64,000 bases of DNA, from assembly GCF_004116465.1 (NCBI RefSeq), contig NZ_PDJV01000001.1, positions 302,422 through 366,421 of the forward strand, given 5' to 3'. The notes beneath the pieces were generated by a model, which was not told where the DNA came from, did no database searches, and worked only from the letters and a program-made list of their open reading frames with translations. Below are positions 16,492 through 25,511 of the stretch, one piece after another; positions within the stretch are counted from its first letter, which is position 1; every line of letters begins with the position of its first letter. A program made the translations under genes and the position numbers. Source of the DNA: Arcobacter sp. F2176. GTDB lineage: Bacteria; Campylobacterota; Campylobacteria; Campylobacterales; Arcobacteraceae.

Positions 16492-16794
16492 TCATACTCC
16501 TTAATATAATTATCAAGTATAAATAATAATTATCTATAAACAAAATTTATAAATAAAATTACCTAACCTTATACATATCATAAATAATAATTATATAACT
16601 TTTAGTTATATAATACTTCTCATATTATTGCTCATTTTTATTGCTATGTCAATTATTTTTGTGGAATTTCATAAAAAAATGTAATATGCTATGCTAATGC
16701 TATGTTCGGGCTTAAAAACAACTATTTGTTGACTTATAAAGTTGTTTTTTTTCTTCATTATGCTACTATTTCTTCTCAAAATTTGGAGGGATAA
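16492..16794. promoter_or_regulatory. Divergent soxC/moeA control region
   Basis: 303 bases without a gene. A 15-bp direct repeat ATAAATAATAATTAT occurs at 16519-16533 and 16580-16594, 61 bases apart, nearer soxC. A TATAAT hexamer at 16609-16614 could be the moeA -10. The 17-mer TGCTATGCTAATGCTAT at 16687-16703 matches 3705-3721 with one mismatch. A terminator-like hairpin follows at 16714-16752. I see no Moco riboswitch consensus. Confidence 0.5.
16714..16752 (+). terminator. Terminator-like hairpin in the moeA leader (possible attenuator)
   Basis: Stem AAAAACAACT (16714-16723) / AGTTGTTTTT (16740-16749) with a run of eight T from 16745. No plus-strand gene lies between soxC and this element, so it would terminate a leader RNA about 40 bases before moeA. 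A competing small hairpin CAAC-TATTT-GTTG (16719-16731) uses part of the left arm, as an antiterminator would. Confidence 0.55.
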
Positions 16795-18015
16795 ATGAAA
16801 AATATAATAAATTATGAAGATTCATTAAATATCTTAAATAATGTTTTTTTAGAAGAAAAAATTAAGGAAAAGTTATTTTTAACAAACTCATTAGGAAGAA
16901 TACTAGCAGAAGACATCATTGCAAGTGAAAACTCACCAGCTTTTGTTACATCTGGAATGGACGGTTATGCCATCAAAAGTGAAGATCAAAAATTAAGCAC
17001 TATCAAAATAACAGATGATAACCCAGCAGGAAGTGTTATTGAATCAAAAGTTGAAAATGGAACTTGCATAAAAACATTTACTGGCTCTTTGATGCCAGAA
17101 GGTGCAGATACTCTTTTACCAGTTGAAAATATTGAAGTAATAAATAATTCTATAAGAATCAATCAAAAAGTACCCAAAGGTTTTGCAGTAAGAGATATTG
17201 GTGAAAATTATAAAGAAAATGAAGTTTTATTAAAAAAAGGTACTCAAATAGGTTTTGCAGAGATTGGAGTAATAGCTTCACTTAATATATCACAAGTAAG
17301 TGTTTATTCTCAAGTGGTAGTAAGTATTGCAAGTACAGGAAGTGAAATACTAGATATTGGAGAAGTTCAAACAAATATATCACAAATAAGAAGTTCAAAT
17401 CATCTTACCGTTGAAGCCTTAGCTAAAAGAGCTGGTGCAAAAACTATTCAAATGGGAACAATTAAAGATGATATGGATTCAATTACCCAAATGATGAAAA
17501 CAGCTTTAAATAACTCGGATATAGTTGTTACCACTGGTGGTGTATCAAAAGGTGATTATGACTTTGTACAAGATGTTGTAAAAGAGAAACTTGGAGCTGA
17601 AGTTTTATTCCATGGAGTAACTATTAAACCAGGAGGTCCAATATTAATAGCTAAAAAAGACAATAAGATAATTATCTCCCTTCCAGGATTTGCATATAGC
17701 TCAACAGTATGTGCTATTTTGTATCTACTTCCTATGATTTATAAATATGAAGGTTCTAAAAAAGAACTTCCTATAGTAAAAGCCAGAATAAATCAAGACT
17801 TTCCTGTAAAAATAAAAAAGACTGTGTTTACAGCTTGTAATGTTAAATATGAAAATGGTGAATATACTATTGACTTTGAAGGTAAAAAACAAGGAACAAG
17901 TGCAATATTGACAAATCTTTTAGGAAGCCCTGCTTTACTTATACAAGCTAAAGATAGTGATGACATAAAAGCTGGTGATTTTGTTGATATATTATTATTA
18001 AATGAGTTGAACTAA
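16795..18015 (+). CDS. moeA: MoeA molybdopterin molybdenumtransferase
   Basis: 406-residue enzyme that inserts molybdate into adenylylated molybdopterin, the last common step of Moco synthesis. Characteristic stretches are ENSPAFVTSGMDGYAIKS near the N-terminus, the FTGSLMPEGADTLLPVE block, and VVTTGGVSKGDYDFV plus LPGFAYSS (the usual LPGNPVSS site). Length is normal. A GGAGGG ribosome binding site precedes the ATG. Its place beside soxC suggests it supplies SoxC; the stop overlaps the next start (TAATG). Confidence 0.95.
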   Translation: MKNIINYEDSLNILNNVFLEEKIKEKLFLTNSLGRILAEDIIASENSPAFVTSGMDGYAIKSEDQKLSTIKITDDNPAGSVIESKVENGTCIKTFTGSLMPEGADTLLPVENIEVINNSIRINQKVPKGFAVRDIGENYKENEVLLKKGTQIGFAEIGVIASLNISQVSVYSQVVVSIASTGSEILDIGEVQTNISQIRSSNHLTVEALAKRAGAKTIQMGTIKDDMDSITQMMKTALNNSDIVVTTGGVSKGDYDFVQDVVKEKLGAEVLFHGVTIKPGGPILIAKKDNKIIISLPGFAYSSTVCAILYLLPMIYKYEGSKKELPIVKARINQDFPVKIKKTVFTACNVKYENGEYTIDFEGKKQGTSAILTNLLGSPALLIQAKDSDDIKAGDFVDILLLNELN

Positions 18016-18536
18016 TGTTTGAACACTTAATAATCATCTTAATGGGAATAGTATTTTTAATAATACTTCCTATTATGTCAACAATCAAATACTGGAACTA
18101 TAAACCTTATATGAAATATGCACTTTCTTTAATATGGATATCATATATTGTAATAGCTTATGAAGTTTTTTTTCCAAGAGAAAGTTATTATATTAATAAT
18201 CTAAATAAATTCTCAAATATAACATTTAGTAAAGAGATAAAAGTAATCAAAAAATACACTTCTTTTTTAAATATAGAAGGTGAATATTCTTCTTGTGCAA
18301 TATTTGAAATACCAAATAATGATAAAGCACTTTTAAATAATCTAATAGAAGATAAAGTAACTACTTTACCAAATATGAACAATAAATGCTCTAACATTAT
18401 AAATAAAGAGTTTAAGAATAATAATCTAGTAACTTTTAAATCAATTGATGAAAAAAATTATAGACAATGGGGTTTTTTGAAAAACTCTAATAAAGCCTTT
18501 GTTTATTACAAATCATTTGGGATGACTAAAAAATAA
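18015..18536 (+). CDS. Unrecognised membrane-anchored protein
   Basis: 173 residues with two N-terminal hydrophobic segments (about 4-24 and 34-52) and a soluble C-terminal part containing three Cys and Asn/Lys-rich sequence. No known family is recognised. It starts inside the moeA stop codon (one-base overlap), so it is cotranslated with moeA, and ends 2 bases before a convergent gene. Confidence 0.65.
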   Translation: MFEHLIIILMGIVFLIILPIMSTIKYWNYKPYMKYALSLIWISYIVIAYEVFFPRESYYINNLNKFSNITFSKEIKVIKKYTSFLNIEGEYSSCAIFEIPNNDKALLNNLIEDKVTTLPNMNNKCSNIINKEFKNNNLVTFKSIDEKNYRQWGFLKNSNKAFVYYKSFGMTKK

Positions 18537-18538
18537 CT

Positions 18539-19078
18539 CTACTCCAACTCTATCAATGCTTCTATTAAAGAAGCATTGATAATCGAACAAATAAATTTAA
18601 CTGTACCACTCCAACCTATATATTCAACCAAATCATCCACTTTTTCATATTTTTCTTCAACACTTGGGTCAGAATTTATTAATTTAAGTATCAAATTAAA
18701 AATATCATTATCATTTATTTTACAAAGTTCTAAAATATTTGTTTGAACTTCTAAATTCCCATATGCATTATTCTCTTCTTCTTTTGTAAAGTTTTCAACC
18801 AGATTTCCAAAAATTTGTAAAGTTCTTCTTAAGGCACTTTTTATTAATTCCATTTTATAACACAAATCAACTTTTGAGGAATAAGACATTTGAGGTAGTT
18901 CAGCTTTTGCTGATACTTGTGCTAATTTAACTTTGAGCAATTTATCCAAGGTATCTTCCAAAATAGCCACAGATACAATCATAACCTCTCTATCGTTCTT
19001 ATTTGCTATTTTTTTTGTATATATTTTCATATTTTGTGTAAATCTTCTATTTACATCTAAGCCCTTGTCATATATCAT
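18539..19078 (-). CDS. MltR-like protein of unknown role
   Basis: 179 residues, all-helical in appearance. The block REVMIVSVAILEDTLDKLL followed by PQMSYSSKVDLCYKMELIKS resembles the MltR (mannitol operon repressor) family pattern of an LDD.L..LL helix and an F-S-K-I-D-L-CYALGLI segment. There is no mannitol operon here, and many MltR-like proteins are uncharacterised. It is convergent with the gene before it and lies 9 bases after the metal permease gene. Confidence 0.5.
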   Translation of the reverse strand: MIYDKGLDVNRRFTQNMKIYTKKIANKNDREVMIVSVAILEDTLDKLLKVKLAQVSAKAELPQMSYSSKVDLCYKMELIKSALRRTLQIFGNLVENFTKEEENNAYGNLEVQTNILELCKINDNDIFNLILKLINSDPSVEEKYEKVDDLVEYIGWSGTVKFICSIINASLIEALIELE

Positions 19079-19087
19079 ATTATTTTA

Positions 19088-20212
19088 CTATGAGCAACAT
19101 GTTGCTCCTTTTTTAGGAAACTTGATTCTATATAGATGATAGACTATTAGTATTAACATAAATAAAGAAGCTAAAGATTTCAAAAGGCTTGTCTCATCCA
19201 TATCACTAGAAATAGATAGTAATTCCAAGTGTTCAAAATAAAAATCAAAGGCAAATCCAAAGACTAATGATAATATAGCAATAACACTTACATAAATTAT
19301 CAATGATCTTCTACCTAACATTTTATATACAATACTCATAGTAACAGCACTAGTAGCAGGTCCTGCTGTTAAAAATATAAACACAGCCCCTGCACTCATT
19401 CCTTGAAGCATAAGTGCAGCTGCAATTGGTAAAGATGCTGTTGCACAAGTATATAAAGGAATAGCAAAAACTAAAATAACAAAATAAGTTAATATTTGGT
19501 TATCAAACAGAAATTTTGCATACTCTTGAGGAATAAATGTTGTAAAAAGTGCCCCTAAAATAAGTCCTATTAATAAGGATTTTGCCATATCAGAAAAAAG
19601 AGTTCCATAACCATAAGCCAAAGCCTTTTTTATAGAAAAACCTTCTTTAGTTTTTGATGAGCTATCACAACAACTAGAACCACTACAACAAGAATCTTCT
19701 TTTTTAGTAGTTTCTTGTGCTTTAAAGGTAGGATTAACTGCAAAACTTGAGTTTGGAGTAAAAGCTTGAAATTTTGGTTTCTCATCAACCGCTTCCTCTT
19801 TTTTCTCAAAAAAGTTTTGTATAAGTCCTACAATTATGGCGATAACTACAGAAGAGACAACTCTAAAAATAGTAAATACAATACCAAAAAAAGAAAAAGT
19901 AGCTAATATAGAATCAACACCAGTTATTGGAGTTGAGATTAAGAAACTCTGAATTGAGCCCTTACTTGCACCCTCTTTTTTTAATCCTTGTGCCAAAGGA
20001 ATAACAGAACAAGAACAAACAGGTAATGGTATTCCAAAAATTGTTGCTTTTATAACTGACATGGTTGAGTTTTTACCCAAATGAGAAGATATAAAATCAT
20101 CAGGGATTAATTGTTTTAAAATCCCTGCTATAAAAAGTCCAACTATTACATAGATACTCATTGCATCTAATAGTTTTAAAAAATTTGTTGTAAATTCTAA
20201 TATTAAGTCCAT
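19088..20212 (-). CDS. SO_0444-type (ArsP/COG0701) metal permease
   Basis: 374-residue inner-membrane permease of the DUF318/ArsP superfamily, resembling the SO_0444-type Cu/Zn efflux group. It has paired permease repeats, each with a thiol motif: GIPLPVCSCSVIPLAQGLKK in the first and IPLYTCATASLPIAAALM in the second. The cytoplasmic linker carries a Cys-rich patch (DSCCSGSSCCDSSS) and the C-terminus ends in GATCCS, both plausible soft-metal sites. Efflux of Cu, Zn or As is inferred from the family. It is 1 base from the rmuC start. Confidence 0.82.
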   Translation of the reverse strand: MDLILEFTTNFLKLLDAMSIYVIVGLFIAGILKQLIPDDFISSHLGKNSTMSVIKATIFGIPLPVCSCSVIPLAQGLKKEGASKGSIQSFLISTPITGVDSILATFSFFGIVFTIFRVVSSVVIAIIVGLIQNFFEKKEEAVDEKPKFQAFTPNSSFAVNPTFKAQETTKKEDSCCSGSSCCDSSSKTKEGFSIKKALAYGYGTLFSDMAKSLLIGLILGALFTTFIPQEYAKFLFDNQILTYFVILVFAIPLYTCATASLPIAAALMLQGMSAGAVFIFLTAGPATSAVTMSIVYKMLGRRSLIIYVSVIAILSLVFGFAFDFYFEHLELLSISSDMDETSLLKSLASLFMLILIVYHLYRIKFPKKGATCCS

Positions 20213-21463
20213 TTATTCACCTAACAGTTTACTTTCATCAATAGTTTTCTTAGCTTTTACACCCAGCTCCTCAAACTCTTGAGCCCTTCTTAGAAGATTT
20301 CCTCTTCCAACACTTAACTTATTGATAGCTTCATCATAAGATTTTTTACTTCTATCGATATGTATACCTATATTTTCTATATCTTTTACAAAAGAGGCAA
20401 ATTTATCATATAAATCAGCTGCTTTTTTTGAGATTATCAAAGCATTTTCATTTTGATGCTCATATCTCCAAATATTCTCTATTGTTCGTAAAGTCACAAA
20501 CAAAGTTGAAGGAGAAACAAGCATAATATTACTTTCAAATGCTACTTTAAAAAGATTGCTATCTTTAGAAGCTGCTAACATAAAAGCCCCCTCAATAGGA
20601 ATAAAAAGCAAAACAAAGTCTAAAGTTTTCAAATCACTTATTTCATCATAGTTTTTAGAACTTAGTCCTTTTATATGAGCATAAATAGATTTTGTCAAAT
20701 CTTTTGCATATTTCTCTTTTTCTATTTCCTCCTCACTCTCCACATAATTTGTATATGCAAGAAGTGAGACCTTTGAGTCAATTATTACATCTTTATCCTG
20801 AGGAAGATGCACTATTACATCTGGTCTTAGCCTTTTTCCCTCAACATTTGTAAAACTTCCTTGTGTCGAGTACTCTACTCCTTCTCTAAGCCCTGTTTGT
20901 TCTAAAATCTTAGATAAAATCATCTCACCCCAGTCACCTTGGGTTTTATTCTCACCTTTTAATGCTTTGGTTAGATTAACTGCATCTTGAGATATCTGAT
21001 TATTTAAATCTTTTAGATTTTTAATCTCTGTTAATAATGTAACTCTTTGTTGTGTTTCATCATTATAAATATCATTTACCCTCTTCCCAAAACTATTAAG
21101 TTGCTCTTTAAAAGGATTTAGTACTTGATTTAGATTTAGTGATGACTTTTTTGAGTTCTCTTCAAAAAGTTTATTTGCCAAAGATTCAAACTCTAACTTC
21201 ATTTGTTTTTTAGAGTCCTCTAAAAGCTGAAGTTTTTCATCATAAGACTCTACTCTTATTTTAAACTCACTATTCATAGCCTTTTTAGACTCTTCATATC
21301 TAATCTTTTCATACTCTAGTCTTTGAAGTATCTCTTTTTGTATAGACTCTTTTTCATAAACTAAAGTTGATAATTTTTTCTCATAAACTAATCGCACAAC
21401 AATGTATGTGATTAGTATTGATATAAAAACTACAGTCAAAAAGATTAGAATTTCATTAGACAT
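20213..21463 (-). CDS. rmuC: RmuC family protein
   Basis: 416 residues: an N-terminal membrane anchor (about 5-25), a long coiled coil (about 40-170), then the PD-(D/E)xK-like RmuC domain with QGDWGEMILSKILEQTGLREG and RPDVIVHLPQDKDVIIDSKV. E. coli RmuC limits recombination at inverted repeats; the mechanism is not settled. It overlaps the upstream peptidase gene by 8 bases. Confidence 0.92.
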   Translation of the reverse strand: MSNEILIFLTVVFISILITYIVVRLVYEKKLSTLVYEKESIQKEILQRLEYEKIRYEESKKAMNSEFKIRVESYDEKLQLLEDSKKQMKLEFESLANKLFEENSKKSSLNLNQVLNPFKEQLNSFGKRVNDIYNDETQQRVTLLTEIKNLKDLNNQISQDAVNLTKALKGENKTQGDWGEMILSKILEQTGLREGVEYSTQGSFTNVEGKRLRPDVIVHLPQDKDVIIDSKVSLLAYTNYVESEEEIEKEKYAKDLTKSIYAHIKGLSSKNYDEISDLKTLDFVLLFIPIEGAFMLAASKDSNLFKVAFESNIMLVSPSTLFVTLRTIENIWRYEHQNENALIISKKAADLYDKFASFVKDIENIGIHIDRSKKSYDEAINKLSVGRGNLLRRAQEFEELGVKAKKTIDESKLLGE

Positions 21464-22703
21464 TTAAATTAAATTCATCTTTCAATGCATTTTCAGCTTC
21501 TGAATGTACATCATAACCCAACTCTTTAAATCTCTCTACCAATGGTGGATGAGAATAATAAAAGAAAATATATATAGGATGAGATAAGGGAAATGACTTA
21601 TTCTCATTTGCAAGTTTTAATAAAGCACTTACTAAATCCTCTTTTGTTTGAAGATTTGAACCAAACTCATCAGCTGCATATTCATTATGTCTAGAAATCA
21701 AAGACATCAAAGGCATAAGGAAAAACGAAAATATAGGTGAAAACATCAAGAATACTGTAATAATCGCATATGGTTCATTTGAAATATTAAGCCCTAAAAA
21801 GATTTCATCTCCAAGATTTCCAAATATTGTAAAAAATATAAACATAATAAAGCCCATAATTCCAATATTTTTCAAAATATCACCATTTTTAAAGTGTCCT
21901 AATTCGTGACCTAAAACTGCCAATAATTCATTATGAGAAAGTTTTTCAATCAAGGTATCAAATAAAACTACCCTTTTAGTACTTCCCAAACCTCCAAAAT
22001 AAGCATTTAGTCGATTGTCTCTTTTACTTGCATCAACTGAAAATACACCAGAACTTTTAAATCCTACTTCATTTAGAAGGTTATTGATTTTTTCTTCTAG
22101 TTCTTTATCTTTCAAAGGTTCAAATTTATCAAACATCTTATCTCTAATCACTGGATAAAGCATATTTATTAAAATAATTACTGCAAAAATAAAAATAAAA
22201 CCCCAAATCCACCACATAGGAAAAGATTGGATTATAAAAGAAATCGCAGCAATAACAATAGATCCAAAAACTAAAAATAAAACACCTGTTTTAAGCGTAT
22301 CCATAATATATAATTTTGCTGTCATATTAGAAAAACCATATTTTTTATTTAATTTAAATGTTGAATATAAGTCAAATGGCAAGCCTAAAATCCAATTTAT
22401 GATAATAAACGCATCTACAAAAATAATGGCCTTCAACCAAAGTTCTTGAGTAGTGATGATTGAATCTAAAAATCCTAATCCAAATTTTATCCATAAAAAG
22501 AAGATGACAAAGTCATATAAAGTAGAAAGAATTGCAACTCTTTCTTTTTCAATAGTATAGTTTGCTGCTGTTTTATATTTATCATCTGAAAGTATTACAG
22601 GTTTCAGATTCTTTGCATTTTGTACAAATCCAACTTGCATAAATGAAGTATAAATATTAAATAAAAAATAAAAACAATAAGCAATAACAAAAGTTCCTAA
22701 CAC
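21456..22703 (-). CDS. M48 family (Ste24-like) membrane metallopeptidase
   Basis: 415-residue inner-membrane zinc protease like the CAAX protease Ste24. The zinc site is HELGH (266-270) with the third ligand Glu341 in RHNEYAADEFG. Several hydrophobic spans precede the catalytic domain, and RLNAYFGGLGSTKRVVLFDT is typical of this group. A role in membrane protein quality control is the usual bacterial assignment. It is coupled to rmuC by an 8-base overlap. Confidence 0.93.
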   Translation of the reverse strand: MLGTFVIAYCFYFLFNIYTSFMQVGFVQNAKNLKPVILSDDKYKTAANYTIEKERVAILSTLYDFVIFFLWIKFGLGFLDSIITTQELWLKAIIFVDAFIIINWILGLPFDLYSTFKLNKKYGFSNMTAKLYIMDTLKTGVLFLVFGSIVIAAISFIIQSFPMWWIWGFIFIFAVIILINMLYPVIRDKMFDKFEPLKDKELEEKINNLLNEVGFKSSGVFSVDASKRDNRLNAYFGGLGSTKRVVLFDTLIEKLSHNELLAVLGHELGHFKNGDILKNIGIMGFIMFIFFTIFGNLGDEIFLGLNISNEPYAIITVFLMFSPIFSFFLMPLMSLISRHNEYAADEFGSNLQTKEDLVSALLKLANENKSFPLSHPIYIFFYYSHPPLVERFKELGYDVHSEAENALKDEFNLNV

Positions 22704-22774
22704 AAAATATCCTTTTATAATTTTAGATATTTTATCTACTTGTAACTTGCATAGTAGTAAAAAAAATATAGTAG

Positions 22775-23254
22775 TTAATAATTTTTTTCCAAGCTATTAA
22801 ATATCTCTTTTATTTGTTTTATATCTTTATGTTCATCTGTCATATAAATAATCTCAAAATTATCTTGAAAAGACTCTTTTGTCCAGTTTGCACTTCCAAA
22901 AACTGCTGTACTTTTATCAAACAATGCCAGCTTTAAATGATTCTTTTTCTCTAATACTTTGTATTTAATACCACTATTTTTTATTAATTTATTGATTTTA
23001 TCACTTTTCTTAAATTTAGATTTATCTAGATACAAGTTTATAATAACTCCTCTTTTTGAAGCTTTACTTAAGCCATTTATAAGCTTTTTATACGACAAAT
23101 TATACATAGAGATATCTATCGAACTCTTAGAATTATCTATTAATGAGATAATTTTTTCACTTGATATCTTTGCATCTTTAGGCAAAAAATAAATTTTACT
23201 ACTAGCAAAACTAGAAGAAAAAAGAAGAAATAAAACTAAAAAAATCTTACTCAT
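22775..23254 (-). CDS. Exported single-HKD phospholipase D-like nuclease
   Basis: 159 residues, starting at the ATG at 23254 that overlaps the ybgC stop; the frame extends eight codons further upstream but this start gives a clean Sec signal peptide (MSKIFLVLFLLFSSSFA). One HKD motif is present, HLKLALFD followed by FGSANW, as in Nuc-type endonucleases that dimerise to form one active site. SSIDISMYNLSYKKLI is the usual N-terminal PLD strand. Probably a periplasmic nuclease. Confidence 0.87.
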   Translation of the reverse strand: MSKIFLVLFLLFSSSFASSKIYFLPKDAKISSEKIISLIDNSKSSIDISMYNLSYKKLINGLSKASKRGVIINLYLDKSKFKKSDKINKLIKNSGIKYKVLEKKNHLKLALFDKSTAVFGSANWTKESFQDNFEIIYMTDEHKDIKQIKEIFNSLEKNY

Positions 23255-23615
23255 TTTTAAATACTTCAAACATTTCATCTGGTATTTTTGATGGCTTTTT
23301 ATTTTTCAAATAGACAACTTTTACATCCATTTCAAATATAACTTTTTCATCTCTAATTATCTCTTGATGTAAAGTTAATGATGCAGCTTTTTTTTCAATA
23401 AGTTTAGTCTTAATAAAAAGTTCATCTCCAAAAACTGCTGGACTTATATAGTTTGCTTCAAGTGATTTCACTACAAAAAACTCACTCTCTTGATGGGGAG
23501 TTAATCCCTTTTGAAAAAACAACTCACTTCTAGCTCTTTCACAAAAGCTTAAATAATTTGAGTGATAAACAACCCCACCACAATCCGTATCTTCATAATA
23601 TACTCGTATTTTCAA
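23247..23615 (-). CDS. ybgC: YbgC-type acyl-CoA thioesterase
   Basis: 122-residue hotdog-fold thioesterase. RVYYEDTDCGGVVYHSNYLSF carries the catalytic Asp and the family Y-x-D-TD-x-G-VV-YH signature. YbgC is often found with tol-pal genes, but none are adjacent here. It overlaps the PLD nuclease gene and follows the Kef-type antiporter by 27 bases. Confidence 0.92.
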   Translation of the reverse strand: MKIRVYYEDTDCGGVVYHSNYLSFCERARSELFFQKGLTPHQESEFFVVKSLEANYISPAVFGDELFIKTKLIEKKAASLTLHQEIIRDEKVIFEMDVKVVYLKNKKPSKIPDEMFEVFKNE

Positions 23616-23642
23616 TTTTATTCCCTTTTTATATTCAAATTA

Positions 23643-25358
23643 CTACTTACTTTTTTCATCTTTTTCATGGAGTTCTTTGATTGTTTCGTAATCATTTTTT
23701 CTAAAGTAAGTTAAGATATCAATTACATCTTCTCTTGTTCTTCCAAGTCCTAGTAAAGTCTCTGCTCCTAGTCTTAGCGCACCTTCAGAAGATACTGGCA
23801 TTGCCCAAGATACTCCATGTTTGACTAATAAGTCTCTTGTTTTCATACTTTTTGTTCTTGAAAGTATACGTAAATATGGATATTCATTTCTAATATGCGA
23901 AATAATTTTTACTGTTGTATGGTGATTTTCGATTGTAAGAATAACTGCTTTTGCATTTTCTAAGCCTATCCTTGTAATAAAGTCTAAATCACTCAACTCC
24001 CCATAATATACAGCTCTTCCCTCTTTCTCACCTATTTCAACTCTTTTTGCATCTATATCAAAAGCTACAAAAGGTATATTTGCATAATCAAGCATAGTAG
24101 CAGTTAATCTTCCAACTTCTCCATATCCTGCGATAATCACACCTTCCCACTCTGTTTTAGGCACATATGCTGATTTTATTTTTATAGGAGATGTATCAAA
24201 TTTAAGTGCAAGTTTTTCACTTAAATTTACAAGAAGAGGAGTTAAAAGCATACTAATAGAGATAATTGTAATACTTGCTACAAAAAGTTCATCGCTTATA
24301 CCTCCAACTGCTTTCATTGCACCAAATACTACAAAGCCAAACTCTCCACTTTGTGCTAAGAGAAAGGATACTGATATCGCAGTTGATTTTTTATATCCCA
24401 TAAAAACCATAAAAGCAAAAAGTGCTACAATCTTTATTGACATAATAACAACTAAATGTTGTAGTAAAATTAAAGGTTTATCAACCATAGCTTCTAAATC
24501 TATAGACATACCAACAGCAACAAAAAACATAGCCATAAGTAACCCTTTATAAGGCTCTACATATGCTCTGATTTGATAATGATATTTAGAATTTGATAAA
24601 ATCATACCCATAATAAATGCCCCAAGTGACATAGAAAGACCAGAATGTTCCATAGCCCAAGCTGCAAATACTACAGCTGTTATCACAAAAAAGAAAAAAG
24701 CATCTTTATTTTGATGTTTTGCCAAATAATCTAATAATTTTGGTACAACATATTTACCAAATAAAGTTAAAGCAACAATTGAGCCAATCGCAATCAATAC
24801 TTCTATCCAAATTGACTCACTTGATGATACTTGATTTATTGCTACAATTGGAACTAAGGCTAAAAGAGGAACTACTGCTAAATCTTGCATTAATAAAATA
24901 GAAAAGCTAGTTTGTCCCTCTGGGGTATGAGTTATCCCTTTATCTTGCAATATTTGCATTACAAAGGCTGTTGATGAAAGAGCAAAAGTAGGAGCGATAA
25001 GTAAAGCTACTTGCCAAGATTTTGCATAAGATACGGCATATAAAAATATGAAAAATCCTGAAAATAATATTTGTGCGCTTCCTAATCCAAAAACCTCTTT
25101 TCTCATACTCCAAAGTTTTTTAGGTTGCATCTCTAATCCAATAACAAAAAGTAAAAGTACTACACCAAATTCTGCGATATTACGAACAGATCCTACTTCT
25201 TTTGTCAAAATTGGTCCAGGAGAAAATGGTCCAACAATTATACCAGCTATTAATAGACCTAAAATACTACCAAGCCCTAGTCTTTTGGATAGAGTTACTA
25301 AAATTGCAACTATAGTAAAAAGATATAGAAGAGAGCTTAATAAATGACCATTTGACAT
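23643..25358 (-). CDS. CPA2 (KefB/C-like) cation:proton antiporter with RCK domain
   Basis: 571 residues. Residues about 1-385 form a membrane domain of the CPA2 family (LGLLIAGIIVGPFSPGP; LSLGAFIMGMILSNS-type stretch in SMSLGAFIMGMILSNSKYHY). The C-terminal part is a TrkA-N/RCK domain with the nucleotide-binding GYGEVGRLTATML followed by the acidic end of strand two (AFDID). KefB/C members release potassium under electrophile control; this could also be a Na/H or K/H antiporter. Confidence 0.9.
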   Translation of the reverse strand: MSNGHLLSSLLYLFTIVAILVTLSKRLGLGSILGLLIAGIIVGPFSPGPILTKEVGSVRNIAEFGVVLLLFVIGLEMQPKKLWSMRKEVFGLGSAQILFSGFFIFLYAVSYAKSWQVALLIAPTFALSSTAFVMQILQDKGITHTPEGQTSFSILLMQDLAVVPLLALVPIVAINQVSSSESIWIEVLIAIGSIVALTLFGKYVVPKLLDYLAKHQNKDAFFFFVITAVVFAAWAMEHSGLSMSLGAFIMGMILSNSKYHYQIRAYVEPYKGLLMAMFFVAVGMSIDLEAMVDKPLILLQHLVVIMSIKIVALFAFMVFMGYKKSTAISVSFLLAQSGEFGFVVFGAMKAVGGISDELFVASITIISISMLLTPLLVNLSEKLALKFDTSPIKIKSAYVPKTEWEGVIIAGYGEVGRLTATMLDYANIPFVAFDIDAKRVEIGEKEGRAVYYGELSDLDFITRIGLENAKAVILTIENHHTTVKIISHIRNEYPYLRILSRTKSMKTRDLLVKHGVSWAMPVSSEGALRLGAETLLGLGRTREDVIDILTYFRKNDYETIKELHEKDEKSK

Positions 25359-25477
25359 TAATTTCCTTATTAAAATTTTTATTTTTTTTCTTATTTAATA
25401 TTTAGGTATTGTATTATAAATAAAGTTTCTTCAACTTTAAAATATATTCTTATTATATACATATATTTTAGTCATGA

Positions 25478-25483
25478 TATAAT
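25478..25483 (+). promoter_or_regulatory. Putative -10 box of the alcohol dehydrogenase gene
   Basis: TATAAT with an upstream TGA (extended -10), about 29 bases before the start codon. A second TATAAT lies at about 25489-25494. No -35 consensus is evident. Confidence 0.4.
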
Positions 25484-25511
25484 AAGAATATAATTTTTTA
25501 TAGGAGATTTT

